From: Microcebus murinus
Taxonomy: Eukaryota; Chordata; Mammalia; Primates; Cheirogaleidae
Assembly: GCF_040939455.1 (NCBI RefSeq)
Contig: NC_134129.1
Location: forward strand, 20,576,001 to 20,640,000
Direction: 5' to 3'
Length of the DNA: 64,000 nt
The first letter of the stretch is position 1, and every line of letters starts with the position of its first letter. The notes beneath the pieces are model-generated. The model worked only from the letters and a program-made list of their open reading frames with translations. It had not been told where the DNA came from and ran no database searches. Of this stretch, positions 11,176-23,150 are shown piece by piece. The position numbers and the translations under genes were made by a program.

Positions 11176-11740
11176 CAAATGTTCTCTCTGAATATTAATA
11201 TTTGTTTCAGTTATCCAGTGAAATAATAATACATTTAATCAACGAAGTCCACGCCCAGTCTTTTCAGCGTTCTGGCGAAGTGATGGGCGCTCACGGAATT
11301 GTTGTCTTGGCGTATTCCCACCACCCTGCTCTGCACCCATCCCCTCCACAGGTGCTCAGGGGGAGTGCGTGCCCCGTCCCTGGCTCATTCTCAAGTTGTT
11401 GGTCTCCAACAGGCCCCTGCACCGTGTCTGCTATGGAGCGGGCAGTGGGCTCTGCAACCCTGTCCCCTGGGCATGGCCCGTTCAGATTGCCGGGGACTAG
11501 AACGCAGCGATCCCAGGAGCTTCCAAGAGAACAGGAGGGAGGAACTAGCTGCTTTGGTTCTTGGGGGTCCCCAGCTCTTGGCTCTTGGCATTACATCCTG
11601 CCCCCTGCACCTCTTATTACCCCCACCCCTTTTCTACTTCCCCGAGTTTGAATAGCTTCCCAACACACACCCCCCCCCAACAGTCGCTAGGGAAAATTCA
11701 CCAAAGAGTTTCTCTCCTTCTTTTTTTTTTTTAGAATATG
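11176..11740. other. Unassigned, no gene seen
   Basis: Two overlapping plus-strand frames (11202-11651 and 11299-11655) cover the same GC-rich segment in different phases. Neither shows a domain, so both are treated as chance frames. A C-run lies at 11669-11678. Confidence 0.4.
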
Positions 11741-11744
11741 ACTT

Positions 11745-12035
11745 CTAATGGTTCTTTATTTTATTTTATTTTTTTATTTTAGCATATTATGGGGGTACAA
11801 GTGTTAAGGTTACGTATATTTCCCATGCCCCCCCGTCCCCTTGAGTCAGAGCTTCAAGTGTGTCCGTCCCCCAAAGGTTGCACATCTCACTCGTTGTGTT
11901 TGTATACACCCATCCCCTCCTCCCCCCTCCCACCCTCCCGACACCCGATAGATGTGACTCCTATGTGTCCACTTAGGTGTTGATCCGTTAATGCCAACTT
12001 GCTGGTGAGTGCATGTGGTGCTTGTTTTTCCATGC
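11745..12035 (-). mobile_element. L1 3' end, 5'-truncated
   Basis: A T-rich tail, then TTAGCATATTATGGGGGTAC, the C-rich L1 3' UTR and the start of the ORF2 stop region (GTGCATGTGGTGCTTGTTTT). It stops at about 12035. A possible imperfect target duplication, CTCTCC plus a T-run, lies near 11717 and 12050. Confidence 0.9.
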
Positions 12036-12236
12036 TTGCCATACTCTCCTTTTTATTCCTGTACAGCACAGGCACAAACTCCCTGGTGCTCACCTGTAAA
12101 CACACCTCACCTGTAACGTCCCTTCTGCTCATTCTTGTAACCTCCACGTAAGCCCCAGCCTCCGTGTGAAAAGAAAGCTGCACTCAGAATTGCTAGGTTT
12201 GGGAATTATTCCAAACGTCACTACTAACTGACTTTG

Positions 12237-12874
12237 GGTCCTATGGTTTTGTTTTTTTATTTATATATTTTTTTAATTTTTATTGAAAAAATAATTTTTA
12301 ATTTTTATTAAATTTTAATTTTTGATTTTCTAAAATTTTTTTCCAGCATATTATGGAGGTACAAATGATAAGGTTACATATTAACCTTAACCCTTGCCCC
12401 CCTCCCCCCTCAAGTCAGAGCTTCCAGCGTGTCCATCCCCCAGTTGGTGCGCATCTCACTCATTGTGTTTGTATATACCCATCCCCTCCTCCCCCACCTG
12501 CCTGACACCCCATAGATGTTATTCCTATATGTCCACTTAGGTGTTGATCCGTTAATGCCAATTTGCTGGTGAGTACAACACGTGGTGCTTGTTTTTCCAT
12601 TCTTGGGATGCTTCACTTAGTAGAATAGGCTCCAGCTGTACCATGAATATGCAAGAGGTGCTAGATCACCGTTGTTTCTTAGAGCTGAATAGTACTCCAT
12701 GGTATACATATACCACATTTTATTAATCCACTCATGTATTGATGGGCACTTGGGTTGTTTCCACAGCTTTGCGATTGTGAATTGTGCTGCTACAAACATT
12801 CGAGTGCAGGTGTCTGTTTCATAGAGTGACTTTTGTTCTTCTGGGTAGATGCCCAGTAGTGGTCCTATGCTTTT
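12237..12874 (-). mobile_element. L1 3' end with target duplication
   Basis: L1 body 12251-12860, flanked by GGTCCTATGGTTTT (12237-12250) and GGTCCTATGCTTTT (12861-12874), one mismatch. The A-tail (T-rich on this strand) has grown into about 85 bp of AT-only sequence at 12251-12335. The 3' UTR and ORF2 C-terminal tail follow (minus frame 12617-12934 has MWYMYTMEYYSAL). Confidence 0.92.
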
Positions 12875-13799
12875 AAATGTAGAAACATAAACCAGAGACA
12901 CATGGAATGGATGAACCAAGACCAGCAAACCCAACTAAAACAATTAGGGGGATTAATGACCATTGGTATCCAATAAATTCAACCTGTTTGTTGAAATTCT
13001 GTGTGCACTTCACCTATCAACATGTTTCCATAGGACCAGCTTTTCCTTCCCTCCTACCTTTTCGTTCACTCTTTCCTTATTCCCATTTCCCTTTTCTATT
13101 TGTGAAACATCTTGTTTCAGCTTTCTCCACTTTTGACTTTTATTCCCTGGCACCTGGGCATAAAGCATACGAATACTTTCCAATTTAGAAGATGGCACAG
13201 CTGGGCTTTTTATGGGAAACGGGAAAGAACAGAACCTCTTTTTGACAATCTGCAGAGTTCATCTGACTTTTTTTTTTTTGACTGTTGCTTTATGTTTCTT
13301 TTTTATTTTTATTTTTTAGAGAACTAAATAATATTCGCATATCAACAAAGCACCAGTGGCCCCTGAGAGCAATCCCTTATTGTAAAAACGGGCAAAGATA
13401 AATAACTTGGCTTGTACGTTTTAATATTTTACAAATGAGCTCTAGCCTCAGAGAAACATCTCAGAGTCTGCGTTTAGATCGTACCTCAGCCAGTGATTCG
13501 CTGCAGGTGGTTTTATTTAAAACTCTGAATTTCTTCTCCTCTCTCCACGGTCCCTAACTAGTATTCCACAGTATTAGTATTAATACAACTAGTATTAGTA
13601 GCACAGCCAAAATCCTGCTTTTGTACCAAATATTTTAACACCCCTTTTACAATCCCTGAAACGGAATGCATAGACACTATATTCCGTCTACACAGAGGAA
13701 AAACGTTGATTTTGCGGTTTCTCCTCCACAATTCGAAAGTCCAATAAGCTCTCAAAACTAAAAACTTTTATCTATGGTTGGTGCCAGACCTCAGAGGAC
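12875..13799. other. Unassigned, no gene seen
   Basis: About 925 bp of AT-rich sequence with T-runs at 13268-13279 and 13301-13318. No recognised repeat or plausible exon. Confidence 0.4.
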
Positions 13800-13815
13800 T
13801 GTATGCGTCTTCTGA

Positions 13816-13915
13816 CCTAAACTAATGGGTTTAGTGACACCTTAGCTTAGGTCATTAGGGTTTAATGGCCTAAACTAATGACCTAAACTAATGACGACCT
13901 AAACTTCTGACCTGA
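13816..13915. repeat. Short degenerate local repeat
   Basis: CCTAAACTAATG occurs several times directly, with an inverted relative (TAGGTCATTAGGGTTTA) between them. The short array can form partial hairpins. Confidence 0.7.
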
Positions 13916-13969
13916 CATTTATTTCATTTACTCCACCTTATTTGTACTTGCTTGCTGTGGCAACATGGG

Positions 13970-14160
13970 TGTGTTTGGTTCCTGGGTGCTCCTGCATTTC
14001 ACTGAGAATGTGACATTATATCAGGTGTACGACGTCACTAACTCTCTAAAATCTGAAAAAGGTTGAAAACACTTTCAAGAGACTCCCGAAAAGAAACCTT
14101 GGAACGATGTAACCTACCTTCACACAAAAACACAATGCAGCACCTTAATGCCGGCATGAA
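13970..14160. repeat. Dispersed local duplicate, copy 2 (unexpanded)
   Basis: Second copy of the 10793-11175 sequence. It shares GTGTTTGGTTCC, a single CTGAGAATGTGACATTATATC, GAGACTCCCGAAAAGAAA and CGATGTAACCTACCTTCACAC. It has only one array unit, so it represents the form before tandem growth. Confidence 0.78.
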
Positions 14161-14194
14161 GAGGAAATACATGCATGCTAATTTATAAGAAGCT

Positions 14195-14344
14195 AAACGC
14201 TAGGGGCTGAATTGTGTGTCCCCCCCTAAAAAAAAAAAATTCATATGTTGACGCTCTAACCCCCAGTACCTCAGAATGTGACTGCATTAGAAGATCCGGC
14301 CTTTGAAGAGGGAGTTAAATTGAAAAGGGTATGCCCTAAACCAA
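14195..14344 (+). mobile_element. MaLR-type LTR fragment (5' part)
   Basis: GGGGCTGAATTGTGTGTCCC, then ATTCATATGTTGACGCTCTA and GGCCTTTGAAGAGGGAGTTAA match the start of ancient ERVL-MaLR-type LTRs. It is cut at the right by TIR copy D. Confidence 0.7.
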
Positions 14345-14346
14345 TG

Positions 14347-14863
14347 CCGTGTTTCCCCGAAAATAAGACAGGAGGGTCTTCTATTTATTTTTCCTCAAGA
14401 AGACACCCTAGGGCTTGTTTTCAGGGGATGTGTTATTTTTTTTAAGTACGGTACAACCATCTCCATTGATTCAAATAGAGTGAGGTCGTCTTCTTCTGGA
14501 ACATCATCCTCACTCTCCAAACCCCGAATCCCATCCTGAATGTCTTGCGACTCTGTTTCCTTTAGAACCACCGGCCCCGATCTCTCCTGTGGAGCACTAG
14601 AGCTCTCACGGGGCGGATGAGAAGGGCTGCTCGTGTTCTTTCCCGCTCCGCGACGACACGCATGGGTTGTGCAGATGCGCTGCGCAGCCACGCCCGTCAC
14701 TAGGGCTGATTTTCATAGCCACGCTCACCACTAGGGCTGATTTTCATAGCCACGCCCGTCACTAGGGCTGATTTTCGGGGTAGGGCTTCTATGTAAGCGC
14801 ACATGCTCAGAAATCCTGCTAGGGCTTGTTTTATGGGTAGGTCTTATATTCGGTGAGACATGG
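14347..14863 (-). mobile_element. CCGTG-TIR transposon, copy D (3 array units)
   Basis: Complete reverse copy flanked by TG (14345-14346) and TA (14864-14865). Three units, one with GCCACGCTC instead of GCCACGCCC. In the acidic frame (minus, 14395-14700) the usual TAG is TGG, so the frame reads on past FESM through the A-rich spacer into the 3' terminal block. It carries the EDDLTLF variant also seen in copies C and H. Confidence 0.93.
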
Positions 14864-14979
14864 TAATGTTGCGCAAACCGTTCTTGTCACGTTAGCAGTG
14901 GCTCAACACTTTCCCGACAACCCTCCTATGTCAGACGGAGCTCATTCCTGAGCTATGGTGACATCAGAATCCTGAAGGA

Positions 14980-15315
<336 letters not shown>

Positions 15316-15324
15316 AATCGTACA

Positions 15325-15525
15325 GGACATAAGATACCCATTTGCTCCACAGGGAGCTCTTGAATACAGGGAGGGACACCTAACATCCCTGGACCCTAGG
15401 TTGCTAAGTGACAGCAGGGACACCCCCCTGCCACCCTCAATTCTCCATCACTTAACAACCAAAAAGCATCTTCGCAATTTCCAGAATGCCCCCAGGGGGC
15501 AGTGCTTCCCTTACAGAGAACCCCG
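15325..15525 (-). mobile_element. MER20-like hAT remnant
   Basis: AACAACCAAAAAGCATCTTC followed by CCAGAATGCCCCCAGGGGGC resembles the reverse of the ancient non-autonomous hAT element MER20. The left boundary is uncertain. Confidence 0.5.
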
Positions 15526-16294
15526 GAACTCCTTTATCTTCCGTTCCTCCCAGGCCACTGGGACCTTAGCAGAATTTGGAAAATAGCTTAGATTTGGCCC
15601 TAAACTCTAACTCGGGCAATTTTTAGGGCTTTAGGACTCCCAAATACTTCCTTCCCCCATAAGTCCCATCTCGGTGGGATCCTAATCTCCGGCTCCCTCT
15701 GGGATATGCACGTTCCTCCTGCCTCTCCCCCAAGATACTCGTTGCATTTTTGCAACGAGATTCGTTCAGCTCCTAATGTGGAGCTCGTATCAGTGGGGAC
15801 TCAAGACTCCTTAAGCTGCTGCCCTCAGGGAACTTTCAGGGTTAGTTTGACAGAATAGTAGAGAGGAATATGGAAGCAGGAATAGGTAGATGTAATGCCT
15901 AACTCAGATATAGAAGGTCAGAGAGAGCTTCTGCCAAAAAGTTAATAATAATCACTGCTCTTATAATTCCCAAGAATGTTGGAGAAAAGCCTTTATCCAG
16001 GAAAAAATAAATATAGATAGAAATGATGACCTGCAGACTTAAAGAAAAACAATATGCTCCTTTTCTTAAGTTTTATCATCAGTGGAAAGAAGACTGGATA
16101 GTACTTCACCAATTCAAAAACATGCCAATGTAGTAAACCCCTGTAAATGTCTACAAAATATCGTACAATTCTAAGTTATTGTTTTCATTGCTTTTTTTTT
16201 TTTTTTTTTTCCCAAGCTAGGGTGTAGATTAGACAAATCTATCCAAGTAATTCCTTCTCAAGAGTTCTTAGTCTTCCACATATGCTGTCTGGTT
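15526..16294. other. Unassigned, no gene seen
   Basis: Contains a T-run at about 16192-16210. No recognised repeat or exon. Confidence 0.4.
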
Positions 16295-16673
<379 letters not shown>

Positions 16674-17576
16674 TATGAGAAAGATGTATATATACTTTTA
16701 TAGCTATAGTTTAGAGCATATGTTTCCAAAATCACTATTAGTCCAAAGACCCGTTTTTACCACTGCCAGGGATTGCCTATTCGGTTTACAAATAAAACCA
16801 GGAGAGAGGGCAAATAAAAAGCTCCATGGTGGTGACTTACTGTTCAGTAAATAGGATTAGTTCTTTAATGTTCCTGCAGATTGGTTGTTGTGACTTTACA
16901 AATAATACCGCAGGTAGAACATGCAACTGAAAAGTTGTCTCTCATTCTGGGAAGATATACATGTATATTCCATTTCCGGGGCCTATTTAGATAGTTGAAG
17001 CTGTTTGCTGCTTTGAATGCCAAAATATTCTTCGTTCTTTCCCTGTATGTGTGAACCACATTTTTCTTAATTTTCCAGAAGTCAAATTACATAATATTCA
17101 ATTGTGAGGTCTAATTGCAGACAAGAACCTGGACACTTAGCAAGTGTAATCTGAAGTGAGAAACTCACTCCAGCCTGTACTTCTTACTAAAGAATCTCAT
17201 TTTTGTTTTTTTTGGGGGGGGGCCTTTTTTTTTACATTTTATATTATTTTAACATTTAGTAAAGTGATACATGTATATAGTTTGAAATTTTAAAGTACTA
17301 TGACACAGTTGAAAACATTAGTACCCTTTCCCTCTCCTGCTCCTCAGCTTCTTGCATTTTTTTCCATGACTCAAAAGAAGTATGATCAGGATGCTCAAAC
17401 AGATAAATAACATGGTAGCACATGTTAGAAGTGAACGAGAAGTTAAAAACCAAAAATAAGCAGAAATAAAATACAAATTGGGAGATGTGAAAAAGAACAA
17501 ATTTGAAATCCTGGAAAGAATCTCCTTTATTTTTTTTGGATGCTCCATAAATATTAATAAGTAATGACGATAAAAG
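16674..17576. other. Unassigned AT-rich stretch
   Basis: About 900 bp. A G-run at 17213-17222 lies between T-runs. The minus-strand frames at 17298-17582 overlap in two phases and have no domain. Confidence 0.4.
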
Positions 17577-17800
17577 TAACATTTATTAAATATTTCTTAT
17601 ATACCAAAAAAAAAAAAAACCACCTCCATATGTCATCTCTTTTAGTCCTAAAATAAGCCTGTGCAATATAGAACATTATCCCGATTTTACATATGAGAAA
17701 ACTGAGGTTCAGAGACATTAATACCTTACTCAAAATCATTAAGGCAAAGCCGGGATCCAAGTGGCTGAATCTTGCATTCCAGCTCTTAGACACCGTGGTA
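17577..17800 (+). mobile_element. MIR SINE
   Basis: TAACATTTATTAAATATTTC, GATTTTACATATGAGAAAAC, TGAGGTTCAGAGACATTAAT and AAAGCCGGGATCCAAGTGGC follow the order of an ancient MIR, ending before the next Alu. Confidence 0.75.
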
Positions 17801-17807
17801 TCGGAAC

Positions 17808-18179
<372 letters not shown>

Positions 18180-18661
18180 AATGTTCCTTTCTCTCACATT
18201 TCTGGCTGGAATCAGGGTCCTGCTTCCACCCCTAGAAAGTGCAAAAGGCTTCTTATCACTTAATTCTTCCTTTTTTATGGCCTGCCCTTTCCCCACAGCC
18301 TGTGCACAATACAAAGTTTTCATACAAATATCTCTCGGGAACTTTCTGGAAGCATCGTATGGGAAAAAAGTAAAAATTCCCCAGAGTGGGAGAAGGGCAG
18401 CACAAATTCACTTGACAGTGGTGGGTATTTTATAAGCCGGATGTCAAACTCTGTGATATTTATGAACCTAGACATTAAATACCCCACAACAATGACTCGT
18501 GTCTAACCGTTTATGTAGCTGGGTCCATAACCTTGTCGTCCTCGACAGCCATAATTTGTCCCCCATTTCTGTGACATTCATACCTCTGTGGGGCGTGAAA
18601 ATGGCACTTGGTTGAAATGCCAGGACCGGAAAGGAACTTACAGGTAAAACTCACTCACGTC
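18180..18661. other. Unassigned, no gene seen
   Basis: About 480 bp. The frame 18181-18435 has no domain. No repeat recognised. Confidence 0.4.
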
Positions 18662-19003
18662 AGCGGGGCGTGGCGGCTCACGCCTGTCATCCCAGCACTC
18701 TGGGAGTCCGGGGTGGGAGGATCGCTCAAGGTCAGGAGTTCGAGACCAGCCTGAGCAAGAGTGAGACCCCCGTCTCTACTAAAAATAGAAAGAAATTAAT
18801 TGGCCAACTAAAAATATATACAGAAAAAATTAGCCAGGCGTGGTGGCACATGCCTGCAGTCCCAGCTACCCGGGAGGCTGAGACCAGAGGATCGCTTGAG
18901 CCCGGGAGTTTGAGGTTGCTGTGAGCTAGGCTGACACCACGGCACTCACTCTAGCCTGGGCAAAAGAGTGAGACTCTGTCTCAAAAACAAAAAACAAAAA
19001 ACA
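18662..19003 (+). mobile_element. Alu (lemur type)
   Basis: Complete dimer starting GGGGCGTGGCGGCTCACGCC, with tail CAAAAACAAAAAACAAAAAAC. Confidence 0.94.
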
Positions 19004-19449
19004 CTCAGTCACATCGATTTGCAAAGGCAAAAATGAGGGTGGCCGCATGGATGGTTAGGGACATCACCACCCAAACTAAGCCTGGCTTCCGGGGAAGACA
19101 TTGTTCCATTGCCGTTGTTCTGTCTATGCCATCTAGTCTCAACGGCGCCTGTGAGATCATATTCATTCTCTGAGGTTAAGGTTTACGTTCCCTTGTTCAC
19201 TGCCACGCCCGCACATTGTTGGATATGCAGCCACCCGAGGCTGTCAGCATTGTTGTGGGTCCCTGTCCGAATAGCCTCTCCTGATCAACGCCGGTCACCT
19301 GCGCCTCCATTATTTTCCCCCTCTGCTCCACACCTGTTGGGTTCTGCAGCCTCTGCCTTTACAAATCTACCCCGGGCACTTATCTCTCTCCCCTCTCCAG
19401 TTACAACGCAAAGCTTTCATGTGCTTTTCCTTGGAACAAGAAGAATGAA
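19004..19449. other. Unassigned, no gene seen
   Basis: GC-rich stretch of about 445 bp. The frame 19109-19513 runs into an Alu tail and is not supported. Confidence 0.4.
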
Positions 19450-19515
19450 ACACTCTAGCCCGGGCAACAGAGTGAGACTCTGTCTCAAAAAAAAAAAAAG
19501 AAAGAAAGAATGAAT
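19450..19515 (+). mobile_element. Alu 3' tail fragment
   Basis: Only the last ~50 bp of an Alu (CACTCTAGCCCGGGCAACAG to CTGTCTC plus an A-run and GAAAGAAAG). It is too short for a standard insertion and is likely a severely 5'-truncated or deleted copy. Confidence 0.85.
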
Positions 19516-19803
19516 GAAAGTGGAGCCAGATAGAGGCCAAGGACAAGGTCAAGACCAAAGGAGAGTGCCATTCTTCAGGCCGGCTCTAACAAGTGACTAA
19601 CTGCAGAGAGGGATTAAAAAAAAGAGAGAGAATAAAACCAGGAATGGGCAGCATCAGGTTTGGAGAAAACAGACCAAGAGGATCGATCAGTTTGCAGAAG
19701 AGTGTGGCAAATCCATCTGGCATTCAAATGATCGCCAGCATGGGGGGGAGGGCACAGCAGCAGAAGAGTCCTGCCCAGGGGTCACTGTCAAAGCAAGACT
19801 AGG

Positions 19804-20162
19804 GGCCGGGAAACAGTGGCTCATGCCTGTCATCCTGTCAGCACTCTGGGAGGCCCAGGCAGGAGGATCGCTCAAGCTCAGGGGTTCTAAACCTGCCTGA
19901 GCACAAGAGTGAGACCCCGTCTCTACTAAAAACAGAAAGAAATTAATTGGCCAACTAATATATATACAGAAAAAAATCAGCCGGGCATGGTGGTGGCGCA
20001 TGCCTGTAGTCCCAGCTACTCGGGAGGCTGAGGCAGGAGGATCGCTTGAGCCCAGGAGTTGGAGGTTGCTGTGAGTGAGGCTGATGACGCCACGGCACTC
20101 ACTCTAGCCTGGGCAACAAAGTGAAACTCTGTCTCAAACAAACAAACAAACAAAAAAAAAAA
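19804..20162 (+). mobile_element. Alu (lemur type)
   Basis: Complete dimer, with short local duplications (CATCCTGTCAGCAC, GGTGGTGGCGC and GATGACGCC segments) and a CAAACAAACAAACAAACAAA tail. Confidence 0.94.
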
Positions 20163-20763
20163 AGGTAAAGGAAATCATTAAGGGATTTTGTTTATTTTAT
20201 AAGAAAATTAAATAATATATTCTGAAAAACCTTATGTCTTGCAGTTACTCAAATATAGCGGTTTTCTACCCATTCTGAAAAGGCTGCACACACAGTAACT
20301 TCTAAGAGTGCAGAAACAATTTTATGATGCTGGTTCTGCAAAACCAGTCAATATTAACAATAAACAGTATAAACCCTGTAACCAAAACTGATTAACATGT
20401 AATCTCCAGTATGGGGTTCTGTTTTGCTTTCCTATCTTTCCCAGCTGTTTTGCACAGGCTGTTCCTTGGAAGGGCTAGCAGTAAGGTTCTAGTCATGAAA
20501 ACAGAAATGACCCTAGGAATTTCAGAGAGAAGAAATTTGATAGAGGAAAATGGCTATGCAGGTGTTAGATGAGCAAAGAGGAAAACCTAAGGGTGATGAG
20601 GTGACTCAGAAATGAGTAACTGAGTATTTCATGCTTCTGTGTGTGCATAACACATTACTTCAAAATTTAGTAGCTCAAAACAATGTGATTTTTTTTATCA
20701 TTACCTTTCACAGTTGTGGAACTGAGTGGACTCAGTTAGGTGGCTCTCACTTGGGTTCTCATT
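20163..20763. other. Unassigned; possible old repeat at right
   Basis: The segment near 20645-20760 (TGTGCATAACACATTACTTC, AATTTAGTAGCTCAAAACAA) resembles a known old mammalian interspersed repeat that I cannot name with confidence. The rest is unrecognised. Confidence 0.35.
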
Positions 20764-20765
20764 TA

Positions 20766-21158
20766 CCGGGTTTCCCCGAAAATAAGACCTACCCAATAAA
20801 ATAAGCCCCAGCAGGATGTCTAAGCATGTGCACAATAGAAGCCCTACCCCGAAAATCAGCCCTAGTGACGGGCGTGGCTGTGCAGCGCATCTGCACGACC
20901 CATGCGTGTCGTCTCGGAGCGGGAAAGGACACGAGCAGCCCTTCTCATCCGCCCCATGAGAGCTCTAGTGCTCCACAGGAGAGATCGGGGCCGGTGGTTC
21001 TAAAGGAAACAGAGTCGCAAGACATTCAGGATGGGATTCGGGGTCTGGAGAGTGAGGATGATGTTCCAGAAGAAGACGACTTCACTCTATTTGAATCAAT
21101 GTAGATGGTTGTACCGTACTTAAAAAAAAAAAATAGCACATCCCCTGAAAATAAGCCT
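20766..21158 (+). mobile_element. CCGTG-TIR transposon, copy E (3' end lost)
   Basis: The 5' end is at 20766 after TA (20764-20765). The element has one array unit and the intact acidic frame, and then breaks off in the 3' block at ATAAGCCTA (about 21158), missing the 3' terminal repeat. Because there is a single unit, the reading frame is open from 20826 (MCTIEALPRK) through to FESM at 21104. Confidence 0.92.
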
Positions 21159-22023
21159 ACTCCAAATGCATACTCCAAAGTGTGCCCATTTACACTTGGG
21201 ATATCTCAACGTGTGCAGTTGTTTTTTTTTTTGTTTGATTGTTGTTTTAAATCATATCTCTTCCTAAAGCACAGGTGACTAGAGGGGGGAAGGGTAAGAA
21301 AGAGAACTCAGGACTCTAAAGGCAATTGAGAGGTCCAACCAGAGAGAGATATGGGGGATTCCTAAAGCATGCACTGGTTTGCATTGTTGGAAGGCCTGGG
21401 CAGACTGGTACAAATTGTCTCGTAACCCTTTTAGCCGGATCCCCAAAAACACATGCAGTGCTTCTAACGCGACACACACCAGGAGAGCAAGTATGCCCAA
21501 GGAAATTTTAGAGAGGGAAGAGTAGCCCTGACTGCTGTCAAACTCTCTTTTCCGTTTGTTTCGTTCTGCAAAACCTGTGACCATTGTCAGTCACCGTGCT
21601 CTTGTCTCCTGGGAACCTTCCGTGGGACTGTGCACCTGAGTGGCCCCGAATCCTCAGCCTCATCAGCGTCAGAGAAAATCCACCTCAGGGAGAGAGCCGC
21701 CCCAGAGCTATGCCAGGACGCCGATTTAATCAGATGCCTCCGTTTTTGCCTCTAAGTGGGGGAAATATTTTTAGAACTCTCGAGCAGTTTAACAGGATGA
21801 GTTAAGTCCTTACGAGGACTATTTTTATCCCACTTTTCATTGGCTTCCTTTGGCCAGTCTCGTTGCTTTGAAAAAAAAAACGTGAAAAGTCTCTAGGCAA
21901 AGAAGAGCAAACAATGTACAGCTGGGAGGAAATAATTGTTTTTCTTTTTTTCTTCTTACTAATTGTTTTTTTTTTTTTCATTCAATGACACGTTGGCACT
22001 TAACGGTGTTTTATTTGGAGTTG
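21159..22023. other. Unassigned, no gene seen
   Basis: About 865 bp with T-runs at 21220-21231 and 21966-21979. The open frames 21279-21584 (minus) and 21584-21805 have no domain. Confidence 0.4.
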
Positions 22024-22367
22024 TTTTTTTTTTGTTTTGTTTTGTTTTTTGAGACAGAGTCTTGCTTTGTTGTCCAGGCTAGAGTGAGTGCCATGTGTCA
22101 GCTTAGCTCACAGCAACCTCCAACTCCTGGGCTCAAGCGATCCTCCTGCCTCAGCCTCCATGGGCTGGGACTACAGGCATGCGCCACCGTACCTGACTAA
22201 TTTTTTCTGTATATATTTTTAGTTGGCCGATTAATTTCTTTCTATTTATAGTAGAGACAGGGTCTTGCTCTTGCTCAGGCTGGTCTCAAACTCCTGAACT
22301 TGAGCGATCCTCCCACCTCGGCCTCCCAGAGTGCTAGGATGACAGGCGTGAGCCACCAAGCCCATCC
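22024..22367 (-). mobile_element. Alu (lemur type)
   Basis: Reverse dimer with a TTTTGTTTTGTTTTG tail side. It is relatively diverged (CATGGGCTGGGACTACAGG in the right arm). Confidence 0.94.
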
Positions 22368-22937
22368 CTAAGGGCGTTTTTGAGCAGTGGAGCTGTCAGC
22401 CCTGCTTTTCCGTTTGCCCGCGTTGCATTGGCCATTTCGGATTCCCTCGGACTTTGGAAAACACCAAGCTAGAAAAGCTTCTGCGTACAAAAACACCAGC
22501 CACAGGTTGCAACGATTCGGACTGGTTTTCTTTCTACTGTGGATCTCTCTGCAGTCGCCGAGCGAATGCGATTTTCGGGCCCGTTAACCTGGAATTTCGG
22601 GTCCCGGCAGAGGCAGGGCGTCTCCCTGATGGCTTTGCAAGGCAGGCAGCAGCGACTGTAAGACTGTAGCAGCAGCTTCTTTTAAAGCTGCTCCTGCTGC
22701 CTGCAGGTCAGGCATGCTACTGCTTGTAATGCCCTCATTGTTCGCCACGAGTACTCACAAGGCCCGGCCTTCCAGCAACGCAAACCAGTGCTTGTTTTTT
22801 GGAATCCCCCTTATCTCTCATGCCCAGTCTCTCTTTGGCTGGACCTCTCAATTTCCTTTAGAGTCCTGAGTTCTCTCTTCCTTACCCCTTTTCCCCTCTA
22901 GTCACCTTTGTTTTAGGAAGAGATCTGATTTTAAAAA
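22368..22937. other. Unassigned; contains a strong hairpin
   Basis: Unique-looking sequence with CpGs around 22540-22620. An imperfect hairpin lies at 22642-22704. No recognised repeat. Confidence 0.45.
22642..22704. other. Imperfect hairpin
   Basis: GCAGGCAGCAG (22642-22652) pairs with CTGCTGCCTGC (22694-22704), and AGCAGCTT (22671-22678) pairs with AAGCTGCT (22685-22692) around a 6-nt loop. An 18-nt one-sided bulge (22653-22670) makes a standard microRNA fold unlikely. Confidence 0.6.
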
Positions 22938-22965
22938 CACACACACATACACACACACATCCAAT
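22938..22965. repeat. CA microsatellite
   Basis: ACACACACATACACACACAC-type run, about 28 bp. Confidence 0.9.
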
Positions 22966-23029
22966 GCACACATTCAGATATCCAAAGTGTACGTGAACAC
23001 AGTGTGTAGCATTGTTACCCTGACACAGT

Positions 23030-23150
23030 GTTGATCAACACTGCCTGCCCATTCAAGCCACCCAGGGAGCTTTTTTTTAAAAAAAAAAAACACCAATACC
23101 CGAGCCCCCATCCAGACTCATTAAAGCACAAGCTCTGGGATAAATCAGTT
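23030..23150 (-). mobile_element. MER5-like hAT remnant
   Basis: GTTGATCAACACTGCCTGCC, CACCCAGGGAGCTT, an A/T-run and CCCGAGCCCCCATCCAGACT follow the order of a reverse MER5-type element with an expanded internal A/T tract. Confidence 0.5.
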
